Shown piece by piece: positions 1-7,524 of a stretch of DNA of 35,726 nucleotides. This DNA comes from CTSoil-075 sp964292325. GTDB lineage: Bacteria > Bacillota > Negativicutes > DSM-13327. Below the pieces are notes generated by a model. That model did no database searches, was not told the origin of the DNA, and saw nothing but the letters and a program-made list of their open reading frames with translations. A program made the position numbers and the translations under genes. The DNA is taken from positions 1 through 35,726 of the forward strand of contig CAXYVG010000032.1 of NCBI GenBank assembly GCA_964292325.1. The letters run 5' to 3'. Numbering within the stretch: the first letter of the stretch is position 1; every line of letters starts with the position of its first letter.

Positions 1-792
1 CCGTTAGTAAGTGCAGTAACGACTGGAGTGCAAACTTCGTTAGCGAGTGCCCTAATGACTGGAGCGCAAACTCCGTTAGTAAGTGCAGTAGCGACTAGAG
101 CGCAAACTCCGTTAGTAAGTGCCCTAACGACTGGAGTGCAAACTCCGTTAGTAAGTGTAGTAGCGACTGGAGCACAAACTCCGTTAGTAAGTGCAGTAAC
201 GACTGGAGTGCAAACTTCGTTAGCGAGTGCCCTAACGACTGGAGCGCAAACTCCGTCAGTAAGTGCCCTAACGACAGGAGCGCAAACTCCGTTAGCGAGT
301 GCCCTAACGACTGGAGCGCAAACTCCGTTAGTAAGTGCAGTAATGACTGGAGCGCAAACTCCGTTAGTAAGTGCCCTAACGACAGGAGCGCAAACTCCGT
401 TAGTAAGTGCCCTAACGACTGGAGCGCAAACTCCGTTAGCGAGTGCCCTAACGACTGGAGCGCAAACTCCGTCAGTAAGTGCAGTAACGACTGGAGTGCA
501 AACTCAGTTAGTAAGTGCCCTAACGACTGGAGTGCAAACTCCGTTAGCGAGTGCCCTAACGACAGGAGTGCAAACTCAGTTAGTAAGTGCCCTAACGACT
601 GGAGTGCAAACTCCGTCAGTAAGTGCAGTAACGACTGGAGCGCAAGCTCCGTTAGCGAGTGCCCTAACGACTGGAGCGCAAACTCCGTTAGTAAGTGCGG
701 TAGCGACTGGAGCACAAACTTCGTTAGCCAATGCGGCAGCGACTGGAGTACAAACTCCGTTAACCAATGTGGCAGCGACTGGAGCGCAAACT
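1..792 (+). repeat. 36-bp in-frame tandem repeat (minisatellite) in fliK
   Basis: Twenty-two complete 36-bp units run head to tail from the first base with no spacer, followed by a decaying partial unit to about 810. A typical unit is ccgttagtaagtgccctaac followed by gactggagcgcaaact. The period is a multiple of three, so copy-number change keeps the frame. Units differ at a few fixed codons: first codon Pro/Ser/Gln, second Leu/Ser, third Val/Ala, sixth Val/Leu, seventh Thr/Ala/Met, tenth Ala/Val. The last two units (721-792) are the most diverged. The array continues past the left edge, so total copy number is unknown. Confidence 0.97.
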
Positions 793-1902
793 CCGTTAAC
801 ACATGAAGTATCTAATAGTGTGTTGCAAACAGAGATATCTGATGTAACTGCGAAGGAGACGGAAGATGGACTGTCTATCAGTAAAAATTCTTCTCAAGAG
901 CAGTTGGCAACGTTATTAGGAGAAGTAACGACTCTAAACTCACAAGCGGATACCAATCAGGTTGCTCCACTCACACAAGCAAATGTAGAAGAAAAATCTG
1001 AAATTGCAAATCATTTGGTTATTGAGCAGGGGAAAGTAACAGTAAATTCTAAAAATAGTGCAGATGTATTGATGAATAATCCAACGATGACAACTGTAAT
1101 ATCTTCTGTAGCTTTTACAAGTAATACCAATAGCGTTGCTAAAAATACTAGCAAGCAAGTGGAAGATAAAAAAACAGCAGATAATCCAGTTACTACTGAT
1201 ACAATGAAAAGCGTAGAGGATCTTACGATGACAAATCCGATTGCAATTCAACCAGTAGTAGCGCAGCAAACCACAAAGGTTATTGATCAATTGGCAAGCG
1301 ATGATAAGGAAAACGTAGTAACGTTGCTAGAGGGAACAGAATCATCAAATGTAAGTACGGTTTTACCTGATCAAACAGGGAAAAATATCGATGCTTTTGC
1401 CAGTTTGTTGAATCAACAGGGAATAAAAACAGAAAATCAAGCAACAACAGAAATAAAACAAGCATCGTCTTCCGTAACTGCTGATGCAATTGCGTCTCAG
1501 ATCGTTGATCAGGCACGTCTTGTAACAGGAAATAAAAATACAGAAATGATTATTCAACTTAAACCCGAGCATTTAGGTGAATTAACTTTTAAAGTGACGG
1601 TTGAAAATGGAGTGGTTAGCGCTAGTTTTCATTCGAACAATCCAGATGTTCGCAGTATGGTTGAGTCTTCATTAGCCCAGTTGAAACAAGATTTATCAAA
1701 TCAAGGTCTGAAAATTGATAATGTAGGTGTATATTCAGGTTTAGGGCAATTCTTTTCGAATGAACAACAATCTAGAGGATATCAACAACCAACTGTAAAA
1801 GTGCAGAATAAAAAAACAGAGGAAGAGTTTGTGGATGTACTGGAATCATCTGATTCAGTAAATCGAGTCACAGACGCCTCAGGTATTGATTATCGTGCAT
1901 AA
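1..1902 (+). CDS. fliK: Flagellar hook-length control protein FliK, 5' end cut by window
   Basis: The reading frame is open from base 1, so the gene starts upstream. The first in-window GTG at 28 lies inside a repeat and is not a real start. 633 residues are visible. Residues 1-264 are 22 tandem 12-residue units of the type TTGAQTPLVSAL. Residues about 265-510 are a Thr/Asn/Gln-rich, probably extended linker. Residues about 516-583 are the conserved C-terminal hook domain (Flg_hook), with LKPEHLGELTFKV as its core. FliK is exported through the flagellar secretion gate, measures the growing hook and switches export specificity through FlhB, which is encoded downstream. The stop is 16 bases before flgD, the hook cap gene. 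The repeat is the odd feature, since the ruler region of FliK normally varies but is rarely a clean minisatellite. Family call is firm from the C-terminal domain and neighbours. Confidence 0.9.
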   Translation, partial: PLVSAVTTGVQTSLASALMTGAQTPLVSAVATRAQTPLVSALTTGVQTPLVSVVATGAQTPLVSAVTTGVQTSLASALTTGAQTPSVSALTTGAQTPLASALTTGAQTPLVSAVMTGAQTPLVSALTTGAQTPLVSALTTGAQTPLASALTTGAQTPSVSAVTTGVQTQLVSALTTGVQTPLASALTTGVQTQLVSALTTGVQTPSVSAVTTGAQAPLASALTTGAQTPLVSAVATGAQTSLANAAATGVQTPLTNVAATGAQTPLTHEVSNSVLQTEISDVTAKETEDGLSISKNSSQEQLATLLGEVTTLNSQADTNQVAPLTQANVEEKSEIANHLVIEQGKVTVNSKNSADVLMNNPTMTTVISSVAFTSNTNSVAKNTSKQVEDKKTADNPVTTDTMKSVEDLTMTNPIAIQPVVAQQTTKVIDQLASDDKENVVTLLEGTESSNVSTVLPDQTGKNIDAFASLLNQQGIKTENQATTEIKQASSSVTADAIASQIVDQARLVTGNKNTEMIIQLKPEHLGELTFKVTVENGVVSASFHSNNPDVRSMVESSLAQLKQDLSNQGLKIDNVGVYSGLGQFFSNEQQSRGYQQPTVKVQNKKTEEEFVDVLESSDSVNRVTDASGIDYRA

Positions 1903-1918
1903 AAAGGAGAGATAAATT

Positions 1919-2371
1919 ATGCCAACTGCTGTTAGTGATAGTTCATCGGCTACTGCAAGTAATGCGGCTACTTCAAGTTCTAGTAAAAAAGCTGCAAGCA
2001 ATAGTTTAGGAAAAGATGATTTTCTAAAATTGTTAGTTACACAACTTTCCAACCAAGATCCATTAAGTCCAATGGACAATACAGCATTCATTGCACAGAT
2101 GGCTCAGTTTTCAAGTCTAGAGCAAATGCAGAATATGAATACATCCACTCTTGCTACGCAAGCCAATGGAATGATTGGTAAAATTGTAACATGGACAGAT
2201 AATGATAATGTCACACAAGCGGGTATTGTTAACGCTGTAAAATATGTTACAGGTAAATCACCTTCGTTGATAGTTACTAATATAAGTGGTACTACCAATA
2301 TTGAGGTATCTGCAGTGACTGAAGTTGCGAATATGCCGACGACGACTACGAATACTACTACTAAGACTTGA
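1919..2371 (+). CDS. flgD: Flagellar hook capping protein FlgD
   Basis: The 150-residue product carries the classic FlgD N-terminal region at about residues 30-75, including GKDDFLKLLVTQLSNQDPL and then QMAQFSSLEQM. FlgD sits at the tip of the growing hook and lets FlgE subunits polymerise. It is short, like the B. subtilis protein, and keeps only a small part of the C-terminal beta domain (about residues 80-140). The C-terminus is a Thr-rich tail encoded by act/acg triplets. The start ATG has an AAGGAG site at 1904-1909. It lies between fliK and the small flagellar-operon gene, the standard hook cluster of Firmicutes. Confidence 0.93.
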   Translation: MPTAVSDSSSATASNAATSSSSKKAASNSLGKDDFLKLLVTQLSNQDPLSPMDNTAFIAQMAQFSSLEQMQNMNTSTLATQANGMIGKIVTWTDNDNVTQAGIVNAVKYVTGKSPSLIVTNISGTTNIEVSAVTEVANMPTTTTNTTTKT

Positions 2372-2390
2372 GTAAAAGGAGAGGTGCTTG

Positions 2391-2783
2391 ATGGAGAATA
2401 ATCGTATATATTATTCACCACAGCCGATACTACATAGTAAAACTGAAAAACTTACCACCGCTAAATCAGCAAATAATATACAAAAAAATCAAACCACTTT
2501 TAACCAAGTGTTAGCGCAACAATTAAGCGGGGTACAATTTTCACAGCATGCGTTACAACGTATGGAGTCACGTAACATTACCCTGGAAAAAACTGATTTA
2601 CTAAAATTAAATAATGCAATTGATAAAGTTGCACAAAAAGGTGCAAAAGAGTCATTAGTGTTAATGAATAATAATGTAGCATTAGTGGTGAGTGTGAAAA
2701 ATAAAACAGTAATTACAGCGATGGATAGTGTAAGTATGAAGGAAAATGTTTTTACGAATATTGATAGTGCGGTAATTATATAA
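2391..2783 (+). CDS. Small flagellar operon protein (TIGR02530-like)
   Basis: This 130-residue protein sits between flgD and flgE, where many Firmicutes carry a small conserved gene of unknown molecular role. The recognisable part is the C-terminal half: FSQHALQRMESRNI at about residues 45-58, a KGAKESLVLM segment, and VSVKNKTVITA followed by VFTNIDSAV at the end. This pattern matches what I recall of the flagellar operon protein family TIGR02530. The N-terminal 40 residues are polar and look disordered. I chose ATG 2391 over the in-frame TTG at 2388 because AAAGGAGAGG (2376-2385) is then better spaced. Its role in hook assembly is inferred from position only. Confidence 0.8.
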   Translation: MENNRIYYSPQPILHSKTEKLTTAKSANNIQKNQTTFNQVLAQQLSGVQFSQHALQRMESRNITLEKTDLLKLNNAIDKVAQKGAKESLVLMNNNVALVVSVKNKTVITAMDSVSMKENVFTNIDSAVII

Positions 2784-2831
2784 GGCTGGACCTCTTTGAG
2801 GAAGCCAAAGGCTGCTGATTGATTGATGCAG
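2784..2831 (+). promoter_or_regulatory. Two stem-loops ahead of flgE
   Basis: The gap before flgE folds into a bulged hairpin and a second hairpin. In the first, GGCT 2784-2787 pairs with AGCC 2803-2806 around an inner CCTC/GAGG stem at 2791-2801. In the second, CTGC 2812-2815 pairs with GCAG 2828-2831. No T-tract follows, so it is not an obvious terminator. It may stabilise or pace the highly expressed flgE message; this is inference. Confidence 0.35.
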
Positions 2832-2861
2832 TGAAAATAAAAAAAGTGAGGTAATGTCATT

Positions 2862-4436
2862 ATGATGCGTTCATTATATGCTGGTGTATCTGGATTACGT
2901 AACCATCAAACAAAGATGGATGTTGTTGGCAATAATATTGCTAACGTAAATACGGTAGGTTATAAGGCAAGCCGCGTTACATTTCAAGATATGTTAAGTC
3001 AAAGCCTACAAGGTGCAAGTAGACCGCAAGGAAATGCTGGTGGTACGAATCCTATCCAGATTGGTCTTGGGGTGGGACTCGCTAGTGTTGATAAGGTTTT
3101 TACTGATGGCGGTTCGCAGACTACTAATGTATCGACAGACTTAGCCCTATCTGGATCAGGTTTTTTTCAATTATCAAATGATGGCGGGAAGTCATTTGTA
3201 TATTCGCGTGATGGCGCGTTTAGTTTTGATACGAATGGAGATTATGTATCTGCTGCTGGTTATAAGGTTATGGGGTATAAAATCGATCCTGCAACGGGTA
3301 AAACTACTGGTGTTCCAGCAGCTATAAATATTCCTAAAACGGACACGATGACTCCTAAAGCATCAAGTGCAATGACTGTAATTGGTAATGTATCAGCAAG
3401 TACTACAGCACCAGTTACCGCTGCAGCGACAGCCTTAATTTCAGCTAGAGAAGCAAGTGTAGCAGCAGCTGGAGCCGCAGCACTACCTGGAGCCACAGCT
3501 GCAAGTGTCGCGGCAGCTGTACTTGCACATTCTTCAGCAGGTGTAATGGATTCAGGAGTCAGTGCCGGAGATGTAACAATAGCTGATAATGCTGCTACTG
3601 TACTTGGGTCTACAGCTAAAAGTGTAGCCCAAGCGATGGCGGCAAACTTAGCCGCAGCTATAACTGCTACTGACACTACTTCTGATGTTTCGACGTCATT
3701 AAAGGTATATGATTCATTAGGAAACGCATATACGTTGGGTGGAACTTTGGAGAAAAGTACAACAGGGGTAGCGGATGAATGGATTTTTAAGCCTACTGGA
3801 ACGATAACTGATCCAACAACGGGTGCCACAATAGCAAACGTTACGACAACGCCAATAACACCAACAGATACAGAAACTATCCGATTTAATTCTACTGATG
3901 GTTCATTTAAGCAAAGTTTTAGTACGTTTGTCGGTGCTCCTGCTGCCGGTGTTGCTGCGACACATCTTAAGATAACGGTTACACCTACCGGGAGTCCTCT
4001 AACTACATTCACAGTAACGCCTGATTTCTCAACAATGACGCAGTACGCTAGTGAAGCTACTGCTGCTAGTACTGAGACAGATGGTTATCCTGATGGTACT
4101 TTGGATAAATTAACAGTTAATTCTTCGGGTGTCTTTGTTGGAACGTATACGAATGGACTTAGTAAAGAATTAGCAAAAGTTGCATTATATAGCTTCAATA
4201 ATCCTCAAGGTCTTGAGTCTTCAGGTGGGAACTTCTATACGGAAACCAATAATTCAGGTACAGCCATGGCTGATACAACCAGTAAGTTTACTTCAGGAGC
4301 ATTGGAAATGTCTAATGTTGATTTAGCGCAACAATTCAGTGATATGATTGTTACGCAACGTGGCTTCCAAGCTAATTCAAAGATTATTACAACTTCTGAC
4401 ACGATGATAGAAGAACTTATAAATCTCAAACGGTAA
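2862..4436 (+). CDS. flgE: Flagellar hook protein FlgE
   Basis: The 524-residue protein forms the hook, the flexible joint outside the cell. The N-terminus (MMRSLYAGVSGLRNHQTKMD, then VVGNNIANVNTVGYK) and the C-terminus (VDLAQQFSDMIVTQRGFQAN, then TSDTMIEELINLKR) are the paired D0/D1 coiled-coil segments shared by rod and hook proteins. The central part has the usual hook signature VYDSLGNAYTL at about residues 282-292. Just before it, residues about 178-278 are very rich in Ala, Thr and Ser and look like an added variable surface domain. ATG 2862 has GTGAGG at 2846-2851; ATG 2865 is a possible alternative. It is a substrate of the export gate encoded downstream, with length set by FliK. Confidence 0.95.
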   Translation: MMRSLYAGVSGLRNHQTKMDVVGNNIANVNTVGYKASRVTFQDMLSQSLQGASRPQGNAGGTNPIQIGLGVGLASVDKVFTDGGSQTTNVSTDLALSGSGFFQLSNDGGKSFVYSRDGAFSFDTNGDYVSAAGYKVMGYKIDPATGKTTGVPAAINIPKTDTMTPKASSAMTVIGNVSASTTAPVTAAATALISAREASVAAAGAAALPGATAASVAAAVLAHSSAGVMDSGVSAGDVTIADNAATVLGSTAKSVAQAMAANLAAAITATDTTSDVSTSLKVYDSLGNAYTLGGTLEKSTTGVADEWIFKPTGTITDPTTGATIANVTTTPITPTDTETIRFNSTDGSFKQSFSTFVGAPAAGVAATHLKITVTPTGSPLTTFTVTPDFSTMTQYASEATAASTETDGYPDGTLDKLTVNSSGVFVGTYTNGLSKELAKVALYSFNNPQGLESSGGNFYTETNNSGTAMADTTSKFTSGALEMSNVDLAQQFSDMIVTQRGFQANSKIITTSDTMIEELINLKR

Positions 4437-4443
4437 TCTGATT

Positions 4444-4495
4444 TAAGGGGGGGCAATCCCCCCTTCTAATTTGATAATTTAAAAATAAGGGGGGG
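4444..4495 (+). promoter_or_regulatory. Competing G-run/C-run hairpins over the flbD ribosome binding site
   Basis: A 10-base direct repeat, TAAGGGGGGG, occurs at 4444-4453 and again at 4486-4495. Between them lies CCCCCCTT at 4458-4465, complementary to either copy. Pairing with the first copy gives a tight 8-bp hairpin. Pairing with the second buries the run of seven G that is the ribosome binding site of flbD. The two folds exclude each other. The sequence is plain; the regulatory reading is inference. The first hairpin might also act as a weak terminator after flgE, though its 3' tail is not a pure T-run. Confidence 0.5.
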
Positions 4496-4501
4496 ATCCT
4501 G

Positions 4502-4696
4502 ATGATAAAAGTTGCACGTCTTAAGTCACAAGAAGAGTTTGTCTTGAACGCTGAACTAATTGAAACCATTGAAGAAACACCAGATACTGTTATTACATTA
4601 ACAAGTGGCAGAAAATTAATTGTTGAAGAATCTATGGATCAACTAGTACGAAAAATAATGGATTACCGACGAGCTATTTTAGGTAAATTTCGTTAA
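4502..4696 (+). CDS. flbD: FlbD family small flagellar protein
   Basis: A 64-residue protein recognisable as the Firmicutes FlbD family (unrelated to the Caulobacter regulator of that name). Visible features are the N-terminal MIKVARL strand, a central TPDTVITLTSGRKLIVEES segment, and a basic helix ending in RRAILGKF. These proteins are encoded just after flgE in many Firmicutes and are linked to flagella or swarming, but their molecular job is not settled. The start ATG follows a seven-G ribosome binding site that can be hidden by upstream pairing. In many relatives motA and motB follow directly; here they do not. Confidence 0.85.
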   Translation: MIKVARLKSQEEFVLNAELIETIEETPDTVITLTSGRKLIVEESMDQLVRKIMDYRRAILGKFR

Positions 4697-4700
4697 AAAT

Positions 4701-4740
4701 AAAGTTGTAGCGATATTAAAAGTAGTGATCGACTTTTTTT
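4701..4740 (+). terminator. Probable terminator after flbD
   Basis: AAAGTTG (4701-4707) pairs with CGACTTT (4730-4736), with one G-T pair, and seven T follow from 4734. The 22-base loop is large and only weakly folded, so the element is moderate at best. It would end part of the hook transcripts or reduce readthrough into fliL. Confidence 0.45.
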
Positions 4741-4836
4741 ATAGAATCAGAAAGTATAACACTTTTTTGATTCCAAGTAAGAACAACTAAGGATTCTATC
4801 TGCAACTGAGTACTTGGTCGAAACCAAGCTTTTTCT
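4741..4836 (+). promoter_or_regulatory. Riboswitch-like leader with terminator before fliL
   Basis: Four overlapping helices are visible. ATAGAATC (4741-4748) is complementary to GATTCTAT (4792-4799). GAATCA plus AAAGT (4744-4755) can instead fold back on ACTTT plus TGATTC (4761-4773). CCAAGTA (4773-4779) is complementary to TACTTGG (4811-4817). That last pairing excludes a terminator-like hairpin, CTTGGT 4813-4818 with ACCAAG 4823-4828, followed by a CTTTTTC tail. This is the layout of an attenuator. It matches no riboswitch class I know, and no clear promoter lies inside it. It would control fliL and everything downstream. Confidence 0.4.
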
Positions 4837-4864
4837 TATAGGTAGTCTAGATGGGAGGTGTAGC

Positions 4865-5347
4865 ATGGCCGAGGGTGAAAAAGGTCAAAAAAAGTTTTCG
4901 ATGGTCATTATTATCGTGATGATTGTAGTGGGGTTATTATTAGCAGGAGGTATTTCTTATTTTATTGCTACTAAAATTGTCACAGATAAATCAGTGGATA
5001 AGAAAGTTACGCAACATGAACCAGGAACTTTTCTAAAATTAGGTGATGTGAAAGATGGCTTAATTATTAATATTGGTGGTTTGAATAGCGGTCGTTATTT
5101 AAAAATTAGTATGATTGTAGAGATAAAGCCAGATAAGAAGGCGGCACCTGCTGCTGGTAAAATGCCATCACCAGATGAAATCAAAATTCAAGATACAGCA
5201 GTATCTGTTTTGAGATTGCAAAAAATTGAAGATTTTGATCCAGTAAAGCAAGAACAATTAAAAGAATTAGTCAAAAATGAGATTAATAAAACATTTGGTG
5301 AAGAAAAAGTGTATGAGGTGTATATTACCAACTTTGTATTACAGTAG
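4865..5347 (+). CDS. fliL: Flagellar basal body-associated protein FliL
   Basis: The 160-residue inner membrane protein has a short charged N-terminus, one transmembrane helix at about residues 14-37 (VIIIVMIVVGLLLAGGISYF), and an outer domain with the FliL core GLIINIGGLNSGRYLKISM. It ends in the typical VYITNFVLQ. FliL surrounds the stator and rotor and supports motor torque. I start it at ATG 4865, which has GGGAGGTG at 4853-4860. An in-frame upstream start at 4814 would put coding sequence through the terminator-like hairpin and has no binding site. Its usual partners motA and motB are not in this window. Confidence 0.92.
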   Translation: MAEGEKGQKKFSMVIIIVMIVVGLLLAGGISYFIATKIVTDKSVDKKVTQHEPGTFLKLGDVKDGLIINIGGLNSGRYLKISMIVEIKPDKKAAPAAGKMPSPDEIKIQDTAVSVLRLQKIEDFDPVKQEQLKELVKNEINKTFGEEKVYEVYITNFVLQ

Positions 5348-5408
5348 ATTTTAGTGACAAGAATGTATTATAATACTTATAAAAGAGATGTAGGGAGGGG
5401 GGGGAGTA

Positions 5409-6410
5409 TTGGCAGGAGATATATTATCACAATCTGAAATTGATGAGTTATTATCTGCGTTGTCTACAGGTATGGTATCTGCAGAAGAAATTAAAGATGA
5501 GCAGAAACAACGCAAGATTAAAGTATATGATTTTAAACGTCCTGATAAATTTTCCAAAGATCAGATTCGTACTTTATATATGTTGCATGAGCATTTTGCT
5601 CGTCTAATGAATACCTATCTATCCGGTAGTCTTCGAACAATTGTGCATATTGATGTTGCTTCTGTCGATCAGTTAACGTACGAAGAGTTTATTCGTTCAT
5701 TGCCTAGTCCTAGTGTTATTGGCGTTTTTCAGATGCGACCACTTAAGGGAAATGCGATATTAGAACTCAATCCCAATATTGTTTTTTCAATTATTGATCG
5801 ATTGTTTGGTGGTCCTGGTTTACCACCAGCGAAAAATCGTGGTTTGACAGATATTGAAGATGCAATCATTAGACGGGTTATTAATAAGACCTTAGAGTGT
5901 TTTCAAGAAGCTTGGAAACAAGTTGTCGCGATTGATCCTAAACTGGACATTATAGAAACTAATCCTCAGTTTACGCAAATTGTACCACCAAATGATATGG
6001 TAGTGATTGTTACATTGCATATAAAAATTGGTCAGGCTGAAGGATTGGTTAATCTTTGTATACCCTATTTGGTTGTTGAGCCCATTATGTCTAAATTAAC
6101 AACGACCTATTGGGTGGCATCTTCTATAGCAAAGCAAGGATCACCAGAGCATAGTGACGCCATACAACGTAAGATGGAAAAAACATATATTCCGATGCAG
6201 GTGGAACTTGGAAGAGCTACTGTAACGGTGCAAGAACTGTTAGGTCTAGTTGTGAATGATGTATTGCAGTTAAATAGTAAAATAGATGAGGATCTCAATG
6301 TAATAGTAGGTCAAAGCGAAAAGTTTAAAGCTAAACCTGGACTTTCTGGACGAAAGGTTGCGGTACAGATTACACAATTGGTTTCCGAAGGAGATGATAA
6401 TAATGAGTGA
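5409..6410 (+). CDS. fliM: Flagellar motor switch protein FliM
   Basis: A 333-residue switch protein. The N-terminal motif GDILSQSEIDELLSAL (residues 3-18) is the CheY-phosphate binding segment. The middle domain (about 40-230) binds FliG and contains IVHIDVASVDQLTYEEF and the GGPG loop. The C-terminal SpoA domain (about 245-325) contains MQVELGRATVTVQELLGL and pairs with FliY. Translation starts at TTG, supported by a very G-rich binding site at 5393-5405 and by the family N-terminus. The 3' end overlaps fliY by 8 bases, which suggests translational coupling of the two ring proteins. Confidence 0.95.
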   Translation: MAGDILSQSEIDELLSALSTGMVSAEEIKDEQKQRKIKVYDFKRPDKFSKDQIRTLYMLHEHFARLMNTYLSGSLRTIVHIDVASVDQLTYEEFIRSLPSPSVIGVFQMRPLKGNAILELNPNIVFSIIDRLFGGPGLPPAKNRGLTDIEDAIIRRVINKTLECFQEAWKQVVAIDPKLDIIETNPQFTQIVPPNDMVVIVTLHIKIGQAEGLVNLCIPYLVVEPIMSKLTTTYWVASSIAKQGSPEHSDAIQRKMEKTYIPMQVELGRATVTVQELLGLVVNDVLQLNSKIDEDLNVIVGQSEKFKAKPGLSGRKVAVQITQLVSEGDDNNE

Positions 6411-7524
6411 AGGCTTTCTTTCCCAAGATGAGATTGATGCATTACTAAAAGGTGAACCTGCTTCATCTCCAGTAGTAGAAGACTTGTCAGATATAGAGAA
6501 AGATGCCCTTGGTGAAATCGGTAATATTTCGATGGGGAGTGCCGCAACGACATTGTCGGTACTACTTGGTCGACGAGTATCGATTACTACGCCGCGAGTA
6601 TCTCTCGTTAGTATGGAAGAAATAAAGTCGCAATATCCATTACCATATGTAGTGATTGAGGTTGGGTATACGCATGGTATTTTGGGGACGAATGTATTGG
6701 CGATCCGAGAACAGGATGCCTTAATTATTTCTGATCTGATGATGGGGGGAGATGGTACCGCTCCACCGACTGAATTAAATGAGTTATATTTGAGCGCTGT
6801 AAGCGAAGCGATGAACCAGATGATGGGAGGCGTCGCAACCTCCATGTCCACCATGTTTAAGAAGAAAATTGATATTTCACCGCCTAATATTAATATAATC
6901 GATTTTGCAGTTGCCTCGTCTATTTCCTCGAATGTAGCGGATAATGATAATGTTGTTCGTATTGCTTTTCGTATGGAAGTCGAAGATTTAATTGATAGTG
7001 AAATTATGCAAATTCTTCCGCTACCTGTTGCAAAAGAGATGGTAGATAACCTTATGAATTCTATGCAGGCGGCAGAAGCTACGCCAGCACCAGCACCAAC
7101 GCCAGCACCAGCACCAGCTGCTGCACCAATGCAACAACCAATGGCTGCCGCTGCACCAATGCAACAGCAGCAAATGACGATGTCAAGTCAACAACCAGCA
7201 CAACATGTGAATGTACAACCGGCACAGTTTGCTCCATTAGTACAACAATTATTGCCGGGTACAGACCCGAATATTGGTATTATTATGGATGTTCCATTAC
7301 AAGTAACTGTAGAACTTGGTCGAACTCGTAAGTTAATTCGTGATATCTTAGAATTAGCACCAGGTTCAGTGATTGAACTTGATAAGCTAGCTGGTGAACC
7401 TGTGGATATTTTAGTGAATGGTAAGTTGATTGCTAAGGGAGAAGTTGTAGTTATTGATGATAACTTTGGTGTAAGGATTACTGATATTTTAAGTCCGTTA
7501 GAAAGAACGGCTACTTTACAGTGA
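6403..7524 (+). CDS. fliY: Flagellar motor switch phosphatase FliY
   Basis: The 373-residue protein fuses a CheC-type phosphatase to a FliN domain, the Gram-positive form of the switch. The N-terminal FLSQDEIDALLKG is a CheY-binding motif like that of FliM. Two CheC active-site helices follow: EIGNISMGSAATTLS at about residues 40-54 and EAMNQMMGGVATSMS at about 136-150. A low-complexity Pro/Ala/Gln/Met linker spans about 224-280. The C-terminal SpoA/FliN domain (about 290-370) contains LQVTVELGRTRKLIRDIL. It removes phosphate from CheY at the switch and completes the C-ring. ATG 6403 has AAGGAG at 6388-6393 and lies inside the end of fliM. Confidence 0.94.
   Translation: MSEGFLSQDEIDALLKGEPASSPVVEDLSDIEKDALGEIGNISMGSAATTLSVLLGRRVSITTPRVSLVSMEEIKSQYPLPYVVIEVGYTHGILGTNVLAIREQDALIISDLMMGGDGTAPPTELNELYLSAVSEAMNQMMGGVATSMSTMFKKKIDISPPNINIIDFAVASSISSNVADNDNVVRIAFRMEVEDLIDSEIMQILPLPVAKEMVDNLMNSMQAAEATPAPAPTPAPAPAAAPMQQPMAAAAPMQQQQMTMSSQQPAQHVNVQPAQFAPLVQQLLPGTDPNIGIIMDVPLQVTVELGRTRKLIRDILELAPGSVIELDKLAGEPVDILVNGKLIAKGEVVVIDDNFGVRITDILSPLERTATLQ

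Noticed and set aside
1..792. CRISPR array suggested by the 36-bp period
   Set aside because: Units are contiguous with no unique spacers and encode a continuous protein that runs into the FliK domain.
95..802. Long open frame on the minus strand across the repeats
   Set aside because: A stop-free 36-bp unit repeated in multiples of three keeps other frames open. There is no binding site, and it shadows fliK.
3260..4012. 250-codon open frame on the minus strand in flgE
   Set aside because: It lies opposite the Ala/Thr-rich part of flgE, whose codon bias removes stops on the other strand; no start signal is visible.
4814..4864. Upstream start for fliL
   Set aside because: It would translate through a terminator-like hairpin and has no binding site; ATG 4865 has a strong one and gives a normal FliL N-terminus.
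5366..5376. TATAAT before fliM as a promoter -10
   Set aside because: No acceptable -35 lies 16-18 bases upstream, and the site is part of the small palindrome GTATTATAATAC.
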